Shown here: one piece after another, positions 11,285-23,398 of the stretch
How the letters are laid out: each line of letters starts with the position of its first letter
Numbering within the stretch: the first letter of the stretch is position 1
Assembly: GCA_003550325.1 (NCBI GenBank)
Contig: QKWP01000118.1
Span: forward strand, 445,793-509,792
DNA length: 64,000 nucleotides
Direction: 5' to 3'
Source of the DNA: Gigaspora rosea
Taxonomy: Eukaryota > Glomeromycota > Glomeromycetes > Diversisporales > Gigasporaceae
Translations under genes and position numbers: made by a program
The notes under the pieces: model-generated
What the model was told of the DNA's origin: nothing
Databases searched by the model: none
Seen by the model: only the letters and a program-made list of their open reading frames with translations

Positions 11285-12407
11285 GTAACCTTTATTTAAT
11301 ATTTTTATGGAACTACTAATCTGCATTAGTGAACTGCATGCTCTGTATCTAAAGATTCGACCCATTATAAATTTCTTCTCTGGGTTACCCACTTGTCTAA
11401 AAAAGCCCTATTTGGATACAGACCTAATTTGTTAAAAAATAATCAGGTAACCTGGGTTACTCGAGTTGCCCAGTTATCTTTATCTAAATTTTTAGAGATT
11501 TCAAAACAAGCGGCAAGTTATTTTTATTATAACGTATACAAGATTGGTTTGATCTTAGTATGCAAAAGTTACATTTAATCAAACAATGCAATAATATTGG
11601 CAGATTTGCAAAGCCAGTATTTTAGGTATAATATGACGAAAATTATATAAATTTGATTTATGTAAAATTATATATATTATAAGTTTGTAATTTATTAAAA
11701 TTTAATTATATAAAGCAAAAGAAAAACTGGATCAGGCTCGTTACAGTAACTCCGATTTTTAGAATTATTTTCTAAAACTGAAGATTTATCTTTTGTTAAA
11801 TAAGTGCCGTAAAGGCAGAAATGTGTAATTTCGATTTTTGCCAGCTCCACTTGCTGACTTATTGTGCAAGATTCGAATATTCGGCAAAACTGCGCCATGA
11901 TCATATGAGTCTGTCGGATAAAATATAATATACTTCGTGTTATGCGATGTATAATTTATAGCACCTTTTTTATAATTTCATTTACATTCAATTACTTTAT
12001 CTGTTATTATTATTCCGAAATAAAGGATTCTTGTTTTTTTTTTTTATTAGTTAATAAGAAAATATTACTTTCTAAGACTATCTCATGTCGGTCCTTTCAA
12101 ATCGGACCGAATAAGCCATCCCAAGAACTCCGTATATTATAAACAAAAGTCGTGTATGTACGTATACCATTTTTTTTTAGCATTGACATATTAAAAGCAT
12201 ATTTTCTTTTAGTTCTGTAGTTGCAGAAAAAATGGTTGCACTAACTCTTTATGGACACAAACGCATCCGCCTCCGCAACATCTGAATGACCTAATTTTAT
12301 TCTAAAAAATTAGGCAGCATAGTTGTACGACATTAAGATATTCAAACTCATATTCCGATTTGTACACTTTGTATTCCATTCAAAACCTGCTGTACGCATA
12401 CCAACTT
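11285..12407. other. Upstream intergenic region of MLKL-like gene 1
   Basis: Contains an imperfect inverted GGGTTACCC-type pair near 11384-11470 and otherwise AT-rich DNA. Open frames at 11393-11578, 11695-11904 and 11942-12142 show no family likeness. The 3' part should include the promoter of the gene starting at 12496. Confidence 0.4.
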
Positions 12408-12416
12408 TATATAAAA
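12408..12416 (+). promoter_or_regulatory. TATA-like box
   Basis: TATATAAAA lies 80 bp before the ATG at 12496, a plausible core-promoter position. The region is AT-rich, so chance is a real alternative. Confidence 0.3.
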
Positions 12417-12495
12417 CATTAAAAATATCCATTAAGTACAGTACGACGTACACACAATAACAATAGCGTAAAAAAAAGGTGTAAACCGCTTAATC

Positions 12496-14956
12496 ATGGC
12501 TACTAACGATGACGGCTCAGACTTTAAGGATGCAGCAGCTCGTGCTGCTTTAACATCTGTTGAAATAGCAGGTTTATACGTTCCTTTTATGAATATGGTG
12601 AAATTATTGATTGAAGAAGTTAAAAAAATTTACGAAGATGCAGAATGTAATAAAGAAATTTGTTTAATTATGGTGAATAGAGTAGCAATTGCAGAATGTG
12701 CAATGAATGAAATGTTAAATTCAAATAAAAATGAAAATTATTTTCAAAAATGTTTTGTATCTTTTAAAAGATTTGAAATTGTTTTGAAAAATATTAAGGA
12801 TTTTACAAATAAGGTTTCAAAGATTGAAGGGTATAGAAAATTTCTTAACGCACCAGAAATTAAAAAAAAATTTGATAAATTAATACAAGAATATGATATA
12901 TGTATGAAAGAGCTACATTTTACTATGGCAATTGCTAGTGAAAGTCAAAGAAACATAGAAGCTCAAAAAGTTGATAATTCTCTAAAGAACGTTGAAGATG
13001 TATGTATAGTTAATTATAAATAATTATTTTTATTACCTTAATGTTTATGTTCTCCTTTCATTTAATATACTTTAGACTCAAAAATGTTTGCAATCAGCTC
13101 GATGTTGTTGTTCAGGGCATGAACATTTTAAGATCTCAAATGGATGGACAATCTGAAAATATTCATGTTACAGAAAATCATTCAAGTCATTTGAGTAATC
13201 CTTATGTTATAACAGAGAAAGATATTCGTGGTTCAGAAACTTATCCTACTGTTAAGAAATTTTATAAAAATTATGTGGATGTTGCATGTAAATGTGTTAA
13301 AGATAAATCACACGATTTTAAAATCGAGTTAGCAATTCTTGGAATATTAGGTCAATCACAATACATTCTCCATTTTTATGGTCTTTCAAATGTTGATAAT
13401 CGGGACGTTATGGTCTTTGATTGGGCTGATCATGGGACTTTAAAAGAGCTCTATTCCTCTTATGATATTCCTTGGACAAGAAAAATACGCATTCTTCGGG
13501 ATATTTGTCGTGGTCTTGTGTTTTTGCGCAGTGCAAATGTTTTTCATCATGATATGAGATGTGAAAATATTTTCGTATGTATAATCATAAATAAATATTA
13601 TTTAACATATAACATTCAAATAAATTACAAGTATATTAAATTATAGGTGCTACATAATTTGGATTCAAAAATTGGTAATTTCAAATGTGCTCGTAAAACA
13701 GATGCAAAGACGAGGAATCTTGAACACTTGGTCACCAATATTATCCGTTGGATGGCTCCTGAACAGATTAAGAAATATAAAGACAAAAGACATGATGACA
13801 AAAAGTACCATTATACATTTCATTGTGAAATGTTTAGGTATTTATTATTTAATTATTAATTAATTTCATTGACTTTTTTGTTTGAATTAACTTTATTCAA
13901 TTTATTTTATTTAATCAGTTTTGGAATGCTTATTTGGGAACTTTGTTATGAAAAAATGCCTTATGAAAAGCGAGATATTCAAGATATATCAAATCATGTT
14001 TTAAATGGTAATCGAGAAAGGCTTTTAACTGGACAATTTGACGACCCTGATGATAAGGAGATTCAAGAAAAACTTATTAAAATCATTAAAAACAGTAAGT
14101 TTAAATTAAATTCATTTTGAAGCATTTTTATTACATATAGTATACTAAGTCTTAATTTATTTTTCGCTTAATTGATAAATAGCATGGAAACATATACCAC
14201 ACGAAAGAATAAGTATTACGGATTTACATAGAAAACTTGAAAAACTAGCTGCAAATTATCTAATTCCTCCTGGTGCTCCAGTACTTTTAGAAGATAAATC
14301 ATTAAACTTTGATGGAAGTTTAGTGCATCCAGAACCTGAGGGTGCACCATCATTTATTCCTCTTGACAGAGGAATCGAACTTCATAAAAAGAGGGATCAC
14401 GTAAATGCTTGGAAATGTTTTAATGAGAATGCAGATCTTGGAGATAACTCTGCAAAATATTGGCAAGGTTATTATTTGTGTCATGGGTATGGTGTTGTCG
14501 AAAAAAATGAGAGACGTGCTATGGAACTTTTTAAAGAAGCCGCTGATAATGATCATCCAGATGCACAATATCGTTATGCAATGTTATCACTTTCCAGTCT
14601 AAGCAAAGAGGAAAGTGACTCTAGAAAAGAAGAAATTTGTAAAGAAATTTTACATTATTTTAAATTAGCAGCTAACAGTAATAAACAGAACTATGACGCA
14701 GTATATTATTTGGGAGATATTTATTTAAATGGAAAACTTAATGTAGAACAAAATAGGGAACTTGGATTAAAGTATTTAAACTTGGCTGCTGATAACGGGC
14801 ATGCAAAAGCATCTAAGCTATTAAAAGGTAAATATTTAGGCTTATTACTTTATTTTATTCATTTTTATAAAATTTTAATATATTTGTAACTAAATTATGG
14901 TTTTGATTAAACTAGAAACTACGCAATTGGATAACCGTATGGATGTTGAGGTATAA
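12496..14956 (+). CDS. MLKL-like helical bundle + pseudokinase + Sel1 protein, copy 1
   Basis: Proposed exons: 12496-12999, 13098-13574, 13647-13837, 13919-14094, 14183-14827, 14916-14956. Residues 1-168 form a helical domain (YVPFMN..., KKIYEDAECNKEIC, NRVAIAECAM, FKRFEIVLKNIKDFTNKVSK, GYRKFL, MKELHFTMAIA), matching what I recall of the MLKL N-terminal family. The kinase-like domain follows. It has no glycine-rich loop, keeps the lysine (VACKCV), has HHDMRCEN for HRDxxxxN, GNFKCA where DFG should be, and WMAPEQ for APE. Loss of the DFG Asp argues for a pseudokinase. The C-terminus has about four Sel1 repeats (AKYWQGYYLCHGYGV, EAADNDHPDAQYRYA, YYLGDIYLNGK). Intron 1 is odd: relative to copy 2 the old acceptor at 13075 is followed by a 2-nt deletion, but a CAG at 13097 restores frame. 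The 3' end could instead splice 14950 to 15029 (stop 15034). Location is probably cytosolic or membrane-associated. Function is inferred only. Confidence 0.8.
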
Positions 14957-16289
14957 TTTCCTTATTGTCTACATTTTTTTTTATTTTTATTTTATTTTAT
15001 TTTATTTTAATATTATTTTCTTTTCTAGATTTAAATTTTGGCTTATAAACATTTTCTGGTTGCTATTATTATATTTATCAATTTTAAATTTAAATTTTAA
15101 AAGAGATTTATTTAGACTAAGCTCGCGCCAGAATTTAAAGGCTTTATTTTATTTTCAAAAAAAAATATTTGTGACTAACAAACTGGCACCCGTGCCTATT
15201 ATAGTATTTGTACCCTTAATAAAAAATAAATTTTTTTAAACTTTAAATTAAATTATCTTGATAATTACTTGACTAAATTCAATAAAAGTTTTTTATTTAA
15301 TTCGTAATCTGTCTGGGAACCAACGAACAAACATAGTAAATTGCGGAGATATGTTAGCTATGTAATTTTTGCCTCTTTTGTAATCTGGTGTTTCCCTAAG
15401 AATAAATCGATTTCATGCTAAATAAATTTCCCTTGTGCGCATAGCAAACGTTGTAGAGGATGGTAGTTGAAACATTAAAACTAGCACAGCAGATCATGAG
15501 ATATGGGCATTTTTTGTGATTACAACTATATGTTTACTTCTTTGTTTACATCATATAGTTATTAGGACAAATACACCTATATCTCACGATCAATTAGCCG
15601 ATTTTAATTTTTAACTAACATTGCGCTGGTGTGCATTTTTTATTTCAACTTTGCCAGTTTTCAATGTGTTTTACACCAACTGGGTATCCTCCAAAGCATA
15701 AAGACACTATTCTTCGTATATAATATAAATTGCTCCGGGTACCAATCATAGAGTTAGTACTTTATTTACAGTTGTCATTTTTCAATTTTCACTGATTGAA
15801 AAATGATTCGGATGATTCTTGACGTAAAGGTTAATAATAATAATAAACGTAGTTCATATTTATTAATGATATTAATAATTTTAAATGGGAGTCACATATT
15901 TCATTTTTTTTAATTATACTTGAATCATTTTATATATTATATTTGAATCGACCTTTTTTTTTTTTAGATAACTACTGGATATTAGACCTACTATTAAATG
16001 ATAGATTAGGTTTAAAAATTTTTAATCAAGTTTATAGTATATAATCTATTATAGAGCATATTAAATTTAATGGATATCCATCAGATTTTATTATTAAATT
16101 TAGTATACAAATCCAAGTTCTATATTGTGGTTATAATATTCTGCGAAATATAGGTGAACAATTTATGTCTTTTCAAATTTCTATTACATAATAAGCGAGA
16201 TGTAAAATAATATCAAATGAAGATGACAGGCATGTGATGTACAGTACGTAAAATTCAACATAGTCAAATCAAGCAACCATTATGTGTAA
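14957..16289. other. Gap with one inverted repeat
   Basis: AT-rich. It starts with a T-rich TTTTA run (about 14975-15010) that may be the last intron of MLKL-like copy 1. The frame at 14943-15239 is low-complexity. An inverted repeat at 15476-15622 is listed separately. Nothing else was recognised. Confidence 0.4.
15476..15622. repeat. Imperfect hairpin, MITE-like
   Basis: The left arm (CATGAGATATGGGCATTTTT then ACAACTATATG) pairs with the right arm (CATATAGTTAT ... ATATCTCACGATCAATTAG) over about 60 nt per side with mismatches. Looks like a worn fold-back MITE. No target duplication was established. Confidence 0.5.
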
Positions 16290-16490
16290 ATAATTATTCT
16301 AATAGCTCATTATGGTTAGCGTTAAATAATCATTTTAACAAATTTTGATGATTAGTGTTAAATAATCATTCTAATAGTTTCTTATGTTAATGTTAAAAAA
16401 TAATTGTTCTAACAGCTCTTTATAGTTAGCGATAAATAACCATTCTTTATTATTGCGTTATAAAACCATTCTAACAAGCATTTTCGGATA
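16290..16490. repeat. Degenerate tandem repeat
   Basis: About five copies of a 35-45-nt unit built around GTTAAATAATCATTCTAA and an AGCTCATTATGGTTAG spacer. Copies are diverged but in constant order. Confidence 0.65.
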
Positions 16491-17746
16491 AGCATTTAGT
16501 GTTTGGATTAGAATAGTGATGTTAATAATATCTTATAATTTATAAGTCATATCAGCGGATCGGCATAATTGGGCTTTTTTTCGATAAACTGTTACACGAA
16601 AATTTGCTCCTAAGTGACGTTGAAAAACTAACAAATGAAGCACTTATTACAAATAACAAAAGGGCTTCTTTGACGTCTAGACAAGTTAAAAAACCAAAAA
16701 AAAACTCAATAAAAGAGCTATGCTAAGCTGTAGAAAGAAGTACTTTTACCGTTTGTTGAAATACTCTGGTGTTTTAGGATGGGTTGGGCATTGTTAGATG
16801 GGCATCTGCTTAACAGATTACCATGAAGTCTTAATGTTTTTGTGAAAATGCATTACAGTCAAACCTCCATATAGTCACACTGCCAGGATGCAAAAAGTGG
16901 TGATTATATAGAGATGACTAATATAGAAGGAATTTTATATAATTACAATTATAATAAAATTCTTTTAAAAAAAATTGTGATTATATTTAAGTTTTAATAA
17001 ATAAAAATTTTTTAAATTTTGTTTTTTTAAATAAATTATTATAATTGCTACATATTAAAGTTAAAATTGTACTAAGTAAATCAATAATAATACTCTAAGT
17101 AACATTGTTCAAAAGATAAAATTACATATATATTGAAGTGTTGAGATAATTTGAATAACATTTTATTCTTAGGCAAAAAAAAACTAAAAAATTAAAATTT
17201 TTAAACTTAACTATAAATTATAAAAGTGTATTAATAAAATTTTATCCAAATTACTTTAAAATTTCAGAATATATGCAACTTTGTATCCCAAACAACTTTA
17301 CTTAGATCATTATTATTGATTTACTTGATATAATTTTGACTTTTGAATGTAGCTACAATATAGTTGACTCTCACTATGCTGAACTGCATGTTCTGGGGTT
17401 TTAGTTTGGTATAGAGTGAGTTCGCTTTATACAGTTCACTTTCTATACTAAACAGTTTGGTATATGTAGTAAACCAATAAAATTATACACATGTCAATAA
17501 AATTTATTCAACTCTATATAACTTTATTTAACTTAACTTAAAAAAAGATGAAAGGTGCATATGTATATATGCACATGCAAACATATTTATAGTAAATAAA
17601 ATAAAAAAAAAACCTTTTTATAACAGATAATATATGTATGACATACAGTATTGAATAAAATAAAAAAATTCTATTTAGCAAATATTGAATAAATAAAAAA
17701 ATTTTCTATTCAGTATAGTACATCTGCACATACATAAAGTATTGAA

Positions 17747-17880
17747 CAGTGTTGGGCAATATGGACATTAAAAATAATATGAACAAATATGGACATAGTA
17801 ATTTATGGACATGGACATATAGGTTTGGACATAGTTCAAATTTTTTAAAAAATATGGACATATACCAAGTGCCAACACTG
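17747..17880. mobile_element. hAT-type MITE, 134 bp
   Basis: Ends CAGTGTTGGGC and GCCAACACTG are inverted, and a perfect 8-bp duplication GTATTGAA flanks it (17739-17746 and 17881-17888). The inside carries several ATATGGACAT repeats. The eight-base duplication and CAGTG ends are the hAT signature. Confidence 0.88.
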
Positions 17881-18253
17881 GTATTGAATAAAAAAATTCT
17901 ATTCAGTATTCTGAAAATAGTAATAGAGATTGACTTGTTAAAAATTTTTTATAAAATTTTTAGTTATAAAAAAAAATTAAAAAAATTTTTATTTAAATAA
18001 TCATATATTATAGCTATATATAAAAGCCAAAAATTATATTAAATAAACATTAATAATGATCTAAGTAAAGTTGTTTAGGATACAAAATTGCATATATTCT
18101 GAAATTTGAAATATTTTGAATAAAATTTTATTAATACAATTTTATAATTTATGGTTAAGTTCAAAAATTTTAATTTTTTTAGTTTTTCACCTAAGCATAA
18201 CTTGTAAAAGTATAATAATAAAATGGTATTCAAATTATTTCAAAATTTCAACA

Positions 18254-18385
18254 TACTGTATTACACAGAATAGTGCACATGGGCATTATTTTGAAAATCA
18301 CATTCCCTAAAAATAATATACTTGGCTTCAAAATAATGCCCATGTACATTCTGAAATAGCGCACACCTTATATAGTATACTGTAT
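18254..18385. mobile_element. Palindromic MITE (GGGCATTATTTT family)
   Basis: Two arms contain ATGGGCATTATTTTGA and TCAAAATAATGCCCAT around a short centre, with outer TACTGTA words and GCGC(A)CACC. The inner words resemble the subterminal GGGCGTTATTT motifs of the pogo-like element at 5541-8895. Confidence 0.65.
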
Positions 18386-18928
18386 AAATGAATGTATTTA
18401 TATAACTTTAAGTGTACTGAACCATGGAAAAAATTCTTAGTGCCATCTCATTTCTTCTTTTGTTACAATGCTGACCATTTATCATCCAATTTATATAGTG
18501 AATATTTGGCAGATAAGCTAGATAATATGAATTAAAACTCTTACTATATGCACCAAGTAGAGTCAATTAATATGTAATGAGGTCATAAAGCATATAAATA
18601 AATAAATAAATTCAATATTGATAAGTAAAAAATTAAATAAAAATTAAAATAATAATGAGCTAATAAATAAAATAGCAAATTAGCAGTATCACCAAGTAGA
18701 AATTCATATGTACAGTATGCTAAATGTGGCTTTGAGAATGATGTTAATTGTTCTTCTATTCTATCTATATAAATTAAGGTTAGATTTTTAGTACTGTACA
18801 GAATAACTACTTGTTTGCATACATACATATCTGAATAACAAATTGAAGATCTATAATTTAGAAAATTATTTGCTACTAAGTTATATGTTTTCTATTTAAG
18901 GAGATTGATTTTCAAATAAATATTTATA

Positions 18929-19072
18929 TACTGCACATGGATGCTATTTCAAAATCTCTTTGGTGCATAAAAACAAGGTTGATTTCAAAATAGTGCACAT
19001 GTGCATACTCTAAATACCATGCAGGTGATCAAAATACTATGCAGGTGTGCGCTATTTTGTGGTAATACAGTA
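18929..19072. mobile_element. Related MITE with GCGCTATTTTG end
   Basis: Outer words TATATACTG and CAGTATATA are inverted. The interior has AAAATAGTGCACATGTG and, near the right end, GTGCGCTATTTTGTGG. Same word family as 18254-18385 but a different arrangement. Confidence 0.5.
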
Positions 19073-19737
19073 TATATAATTTTAATTTCTGAACAAAGTT
19101 ACATAAAACATTATTATTAATTTGTTTAGTACAATTTTAACTTTTATATGTAGCATTATAATCAATTATTTAAAAAAACCAAAATTTAACTGTTAAAAAA
19201 TATATTTTAAAAAGTTTTTGACTATAGTAAAAAAATTTATTAATAAAACAATAAAACTCATTTTATAAAAGCCATATTTTTTTGAGCCAAAGCACAACTT
19301 TACTTAGTGGCTCAAGAATGATTTCATTAATAAAAGTTTGTGAAAATTATACTGTCAGCTTTTTTACATAGTAATAAAATAACAAAATCCAAATATTTAT
19401 AATAATAATGTGATTATTGTAGATATATAATTATAATACAAATGCTTATCAGTTATATAGAGGTAAAAATTATAGTAAAAAGGTTGGTAAATTTACAAAA
19501 GTGATTATATTGGATTTGTGACTATATAGAGGGTGACTATATAGAGGTTTAACTGTACAATATTTGATGTAATCTCTAATGCTTTGCTAATTTTGTAAGT
19601 TATTATTACAATAATTTTAAAGATAAGTTAGTGAACACAAGAATACAAGAAAGTAAAAAAAGAAACAAAATTTATTTGTTATGATCGAAGTTGATTTTTT
19701 TTTTGAAAAAATTTCTAACTTATGCGACACGCGTGCG

Positions 19738-19989
19738 CAGTGTTGTCACTTGAACACTTTTTGGACATTTTGTACATTTTTTCAAATTAAAATAACTTAA
19801 AATTTTATTAAGATAATCTATTTTAATTTTTTCACCAATGAGTCTAGCACCTAAAAAAATATATAATTATATATTTTTTTAAATTACTTTATTGATTAGT
19901 TAAACATGGGACATAGGCTTGGATAATTTTGAACAATCTTGGATGTTGGACAAAAAACATAGTATGAACATGTCCAAGTGACAACACTG
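19738..19989. mobile_element. hAT-type MITE, 252 bp
   Basis: Ends CAGTGTTGTCACTTG and CAAGTGACAACACTG are perfect inverted copies. The flanks CGCGTGCG and CGCATGCG are an 8-bp duplication with one transition. Contains TTGGACAT words like the 134-bp element at 17747. Confidence 0.87.
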
Positions 19990-19997
19990 CGCATGCG

Positions 19998-20707
19998 GGC
20001 AGACAAAAAATTGCAAACTTGTACTCTTGACCAAATTTCTATAATAGTTACAAAGATGCATTAGAAAAGATACCAATTTTGGGCAAAATGCATCAAAAAC
20101 GTAACTTTTGTATCACTTTGCATAGAAACTTAGGGTCTGTCGCTACACTCCGGCCAATAATTAGGGTTTAGGTGTCCTAAGTAAAAATGTTCAGAGCCCC
20201 TGAAAACATTATCCATAATAAAATTTGGACCTTTATATCAATATTTATTATATTACATGAACCTCTATTTTATTCTATAACTGCATCTAACCCTAAATTT
20301 TTATATATTGTGGTGTTGAACACTAGTGGTATGATTTATAATTACTATCCTTTTTTTTGTTGCTCACATTTGTTACGTTATTGACCATGAAGCAGTATAA
20401 CTGATTATTTCACAGTATTTATACTTCTATTTTAATTAAAAGCAGTATATTTAATAAAGTTTGGTTTGTTGATTACAAGGCCTCTTTCTCTGTTCTTTTG
20501 TATTCAATTTATTTATGTCAATTTAACAATCTATATTTCTTAAATTGTTCTATTCTGTTTACAAATGAAGTTAATTAATTAAATCATAACACAAAATTCT
20601 ACATTTTGTAACAATATACATAAAGAATTTTTTCTTAATTCTATACATAAAATGCCATAGCCGTTGGGGTTCTGCATATACTAATTACAGCTATTTTCAA
20701 AAAGATG
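19998..20707. other. Gap, nothing recognised
   Basis: AT-rich DNA between two hAT-type insertions. The frame at 20187-20384 has no family likeness. Confidence 0.4.
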
Positions 20708-20715
20708 AATATATG

Positions 20716-21037
20716 TAGGGATGGCAAAGTCCTTAAGTCCAGGACTTTAGGACCTGGTTTTGGGACCTGGTCTTTAAAGACTTGGTCCCAATTTTAGGAC
20801 CTAGATCCATAGGTCCACAATAGGTCCTAATATAAAATATATTAGAACTTAAAAATATTAATAAACAAAGAATTTTAATTAGTTAGAAAGTATTAGAACT
20901 AAGTCCAAGAACTTAATCCTATTGGTTGAGCATAAGTTCTAGGACTTATTATATGAGGACCTGGTCCTTAGGTCCATGTAATAGGACTTACAGGTTCTAG
21001 GACCAAGACCGAACCTGAACTGACTTTACTATCCCTA
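20716..21037. mobile_element. hAT-type MITE with GGTCCTA repeats, 322 bp
   Basis: Left end TAGGGATGGCAAAGTC and right end GACTTTACTATCCCTA are inverted, and a perfect 8-bp duplication AATATATG lies at 20708-20715 and 21038-21045. The interior is packed with AGGACCT / AGGTCC words in both orientations, which suits a transposase-binding array. Confidence 0.9.
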
Positions 21038-21090
21038 AATATATGTGTGAGAAATCGGAAATTGGAAATCTGATTATTAATTAGTGACGT

Positions 21091-22276
21091 TGTTAGCATG
21101 TGCTAACAATTTTATACTAGAATTAACGTGATAAACCAGTGATGATCCCATGCGCAGAACATTTTCATTTTTATTTATATTATATATATTTATTTTACTT
21201 TATATATTTTTTTATTCTATTCTATATATATATATATTTTTTTTTTATTTATTAATGTCAAGTACAGAAATGGGCAGTGGACTAGAAAACCCCATCTTTG
21301 AGACTTTTTTATCAATTTCGAGATTTTTGATTCAAATTAAAGTTCCGGTTTATATCTATATATATTTCACTTTTTACCCTACATTAACATAATAATTTAT
21401 CGAGATATTTTAACTTGAATGTAAACCAATTTTTTAACGAACATGATCTAAAAATATATTTACAACCAAAGATTTATGATCAATTAAATTAGATTGGTCA
21501 ATTAGTGTTTCATAATCACATGATATTGTTTATTCAGTAAGTAATATCTAAAAATAAACAAAAACTTCAGAGTAAAAATTTAGGTAACACAAACTATAAT
21601 CGCCATTTTCTCAAAATGGAAAACCCTTTTCAAAGACGGGTTTTCCTAATCCATTGCCCAAATAGGAGAAATAGGATAGTAAGTTACAATTATATTAGGA
21701 TGATGTATAAAGAAATACTATATTTAAAATTTCTAACTAATCATCTAATGATCTATGCAATAGGGCAAGCCTATCACTTGCAGTTAGGGCTAACCATTAA
21801 ACTGCTACAGAAAGAAGATGTGACATTTTACCTCATACTTTTCTATTATAAACTAAAAGGTTTAATTTTTAGTTTAAGAAGGCTAGAGAAAACCAATCTA
21901 TTCTATATTTAGTTTTCTTTTTATCTATATATCTATATATGTTATAATTAACCCTTTAGCTATTGTCATAGATCGATTTAGTTAAACCTTTCTAGATAGT
22001 TAATTTTTGTTACCATAACTGAATATCAGCTACATTGTAATGATGATCTCTCATTTGACCCCAACCCGTATACAAGATTTGTGATTGATAACAGATTCAT
22101 CATTCAAAATCTCTTAGAGTCCTCTTTGTCATCCTTTTCTTTAACTTTCGATATTTGTGCCTCAGTACTTGATGAAATTAGGAAGGCATATCTAATAGAA
22201 CTTCTCTTAAGAAAAGTCCCAGATCTTGAAAATCGTATGGCGTGATGAAAATAATAAAAGCATTTTTCATACGCAC
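21091..22276 (+). repeat. 5' LTR of Ty3 element, left part
   Basis: 21091-21230 and 21909-22276 align with the first half of the 3' LTR (from 37263). About 680 bp of foreign DNA lies between them, with a TCTATTCTATAT copy on both sides. The LTR stops at 22276, where a second LTR element has landed, and resumes at 30434. Includes an LTR-borne open segment at about 22032-22246. Confidence 0.85.
21268..21665. mobile_element. Inverted-end insertion in 5' LTR
   Basis: Left TGGGCAGTGGACTAGAAAAC and a right-hand reverse copy (GGTTTTCC...TCCATTGCCCA) are inverted over about 30 bp with mismatches. It lies within the 680-bp block that interrupts the LTR. Sequence from 21666 to 21908 inside the same block is unexplained. 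Confidence 0.55.
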
Positions 22277-22618
22277 TGTTGACCTATAGAAATTACTATA
22301 AAACACAAAAATGATTATAACGCTTGGTCTAGTAATCAGAATTGGATGAAACCACCACCATTCGAATCAGCTCGCCAAGACAGTTCTAACAAGCTATAGA
22401 TTATCCTTGTATGACCACTGGATGATAAGATTGAAACAAATTACCAATTAATATCAGATCTGCTATCTGATTGGCTAGGCGATTGCTGCGGGCAAATATG
22501 CCATATATGCCATATCTGCCAAATGTAGTTTTTAAGGCATATATTCCAGATATTACATTTATGACATATATATCAATTATTACATATATTACATTTATAC
22601 TATTTATACTATATATTT

Positions 22619-23346
22619 ATTTTATTTTATTTTTTTTTTTAAGTTTTAAACGGCAGTCTGCATGGCCGAGAGCACTTTATTAAATTGAAATGGTATCCAA
22701 ATACAGAAACAACCATATTACATAAACCACTTTTGGTGCCTAATTAAGTAGTCCGCCCGCAGGTTCTACACTAGCTGCCATACCTGCAACTCACTATGGA
22801 TATTGCCTATTCAAAACCCTCTGATCTATGCAGGACCACCACCAATTGCGAAACATCTCAGCCTTAGGGCTACTTTACCTGCAGACAGGTCCATACCAAG
22901 CAGCAACTATGTCCTATTTCATAGTCACTATCTGCATTTTCGGTAACCGACGCATCTGCATTATACTGACACTTGCAGTCCGTTGCTACTCCGAACCGCT
23001 AGGTATCTCCCTTGCCCTTGTAAAGTTCATTCCGACCCCAGCACCGACCTTCTTATGGTAGCACCGTCAGAGATCATTAATCTACCTTCTTACTCGGGAC
23101 TTCCCAAGCAGGTTTCTGTTTTTCCAGTTTCTTGGCTTTTTCAGTGTAACTACACCCTTGCACCCGAAAGCTCCCATTCAAGATGGTGGAACCAAGATTA
23201 CAGATTTTCGCACCCAACCGATACTGAGCCACAGTTACTGCAACACAGGTCTAATTTTCCAATATCGTCGTCAGTGGGATTTGAACGTTTGACCTGCCGC
23301 TTGGGGGTGACAACCTGGCCACTTCTCTCGATCGCCACACTCTACC
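22619..23346 (-). mobile_element. tRNA-derived SINE in inner LTR
   Basis: Inserted in the 5' LTR of the inner element and flanked by an 11-bp duplication ACTATATATTT (22608-22618 and 23347-23357). On the minus strand the head (from 23346) has a tRNA-like A box region (GGTAGAGTGTGGCGATCG) and a B box (CGTTCAAATCCCA, about 23280). The 3' end runs to an A-rich tail, seen as T-rich 22619-22645. At 728 bp it is long for a SINE, and its GC content is far above its surroundings. Confidence 0.75.
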
Positions 23347-23398
23347 ACTATATATTTTATTAATAGTAGTTATAGCATATATTACACATATATTAGAT

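Larger units (their letters stand above)
16856..19555. mobile_element. Non-coding pogo/Tigger-like element, 2.7 kb
   Basis: The left end CAGTCAAACCTCCATATAG and the right end (reverse complement CAGTTAAACCTCTATATAG) are inverted copies, each next to TA (16854-16855 and 19556-19557). Further inward both sides repeat GTGATTATAT / GACTATATAGAG words. No transposase remains. The interior is AT-rich and holds at least three later insertions (17747-17880, 18254-18385, 18929-19072). Ends and TA duplication fit the Tc1/mariner-pogo group. It probably moved with a transposase from elsewhere. Confidence 0.7.

Noticed and set aside
15000..15100. Terminator-like T run after MLKL-like copy 1
   Set aside because: T runs are everywhere in this AT-rich DNA, and this one may be an intron. 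No support for a defined termination signal.
21616..21912. 98-codon plus frame at 21616-21912
   Set aside because: No family likeness. It covers the right end of an insertion and LTR sequence.
23268..23346. Functional tRNA gene
   Set aside because: Only A and B box resemblance. The acceptor stem and cloverleaf do not close, and it heads a SINE.
22828..23363. Frames in the GC-rich block of the inner LTR
   Set aside because: The block is a SINE with tRNA-like head, tail and target duplication.
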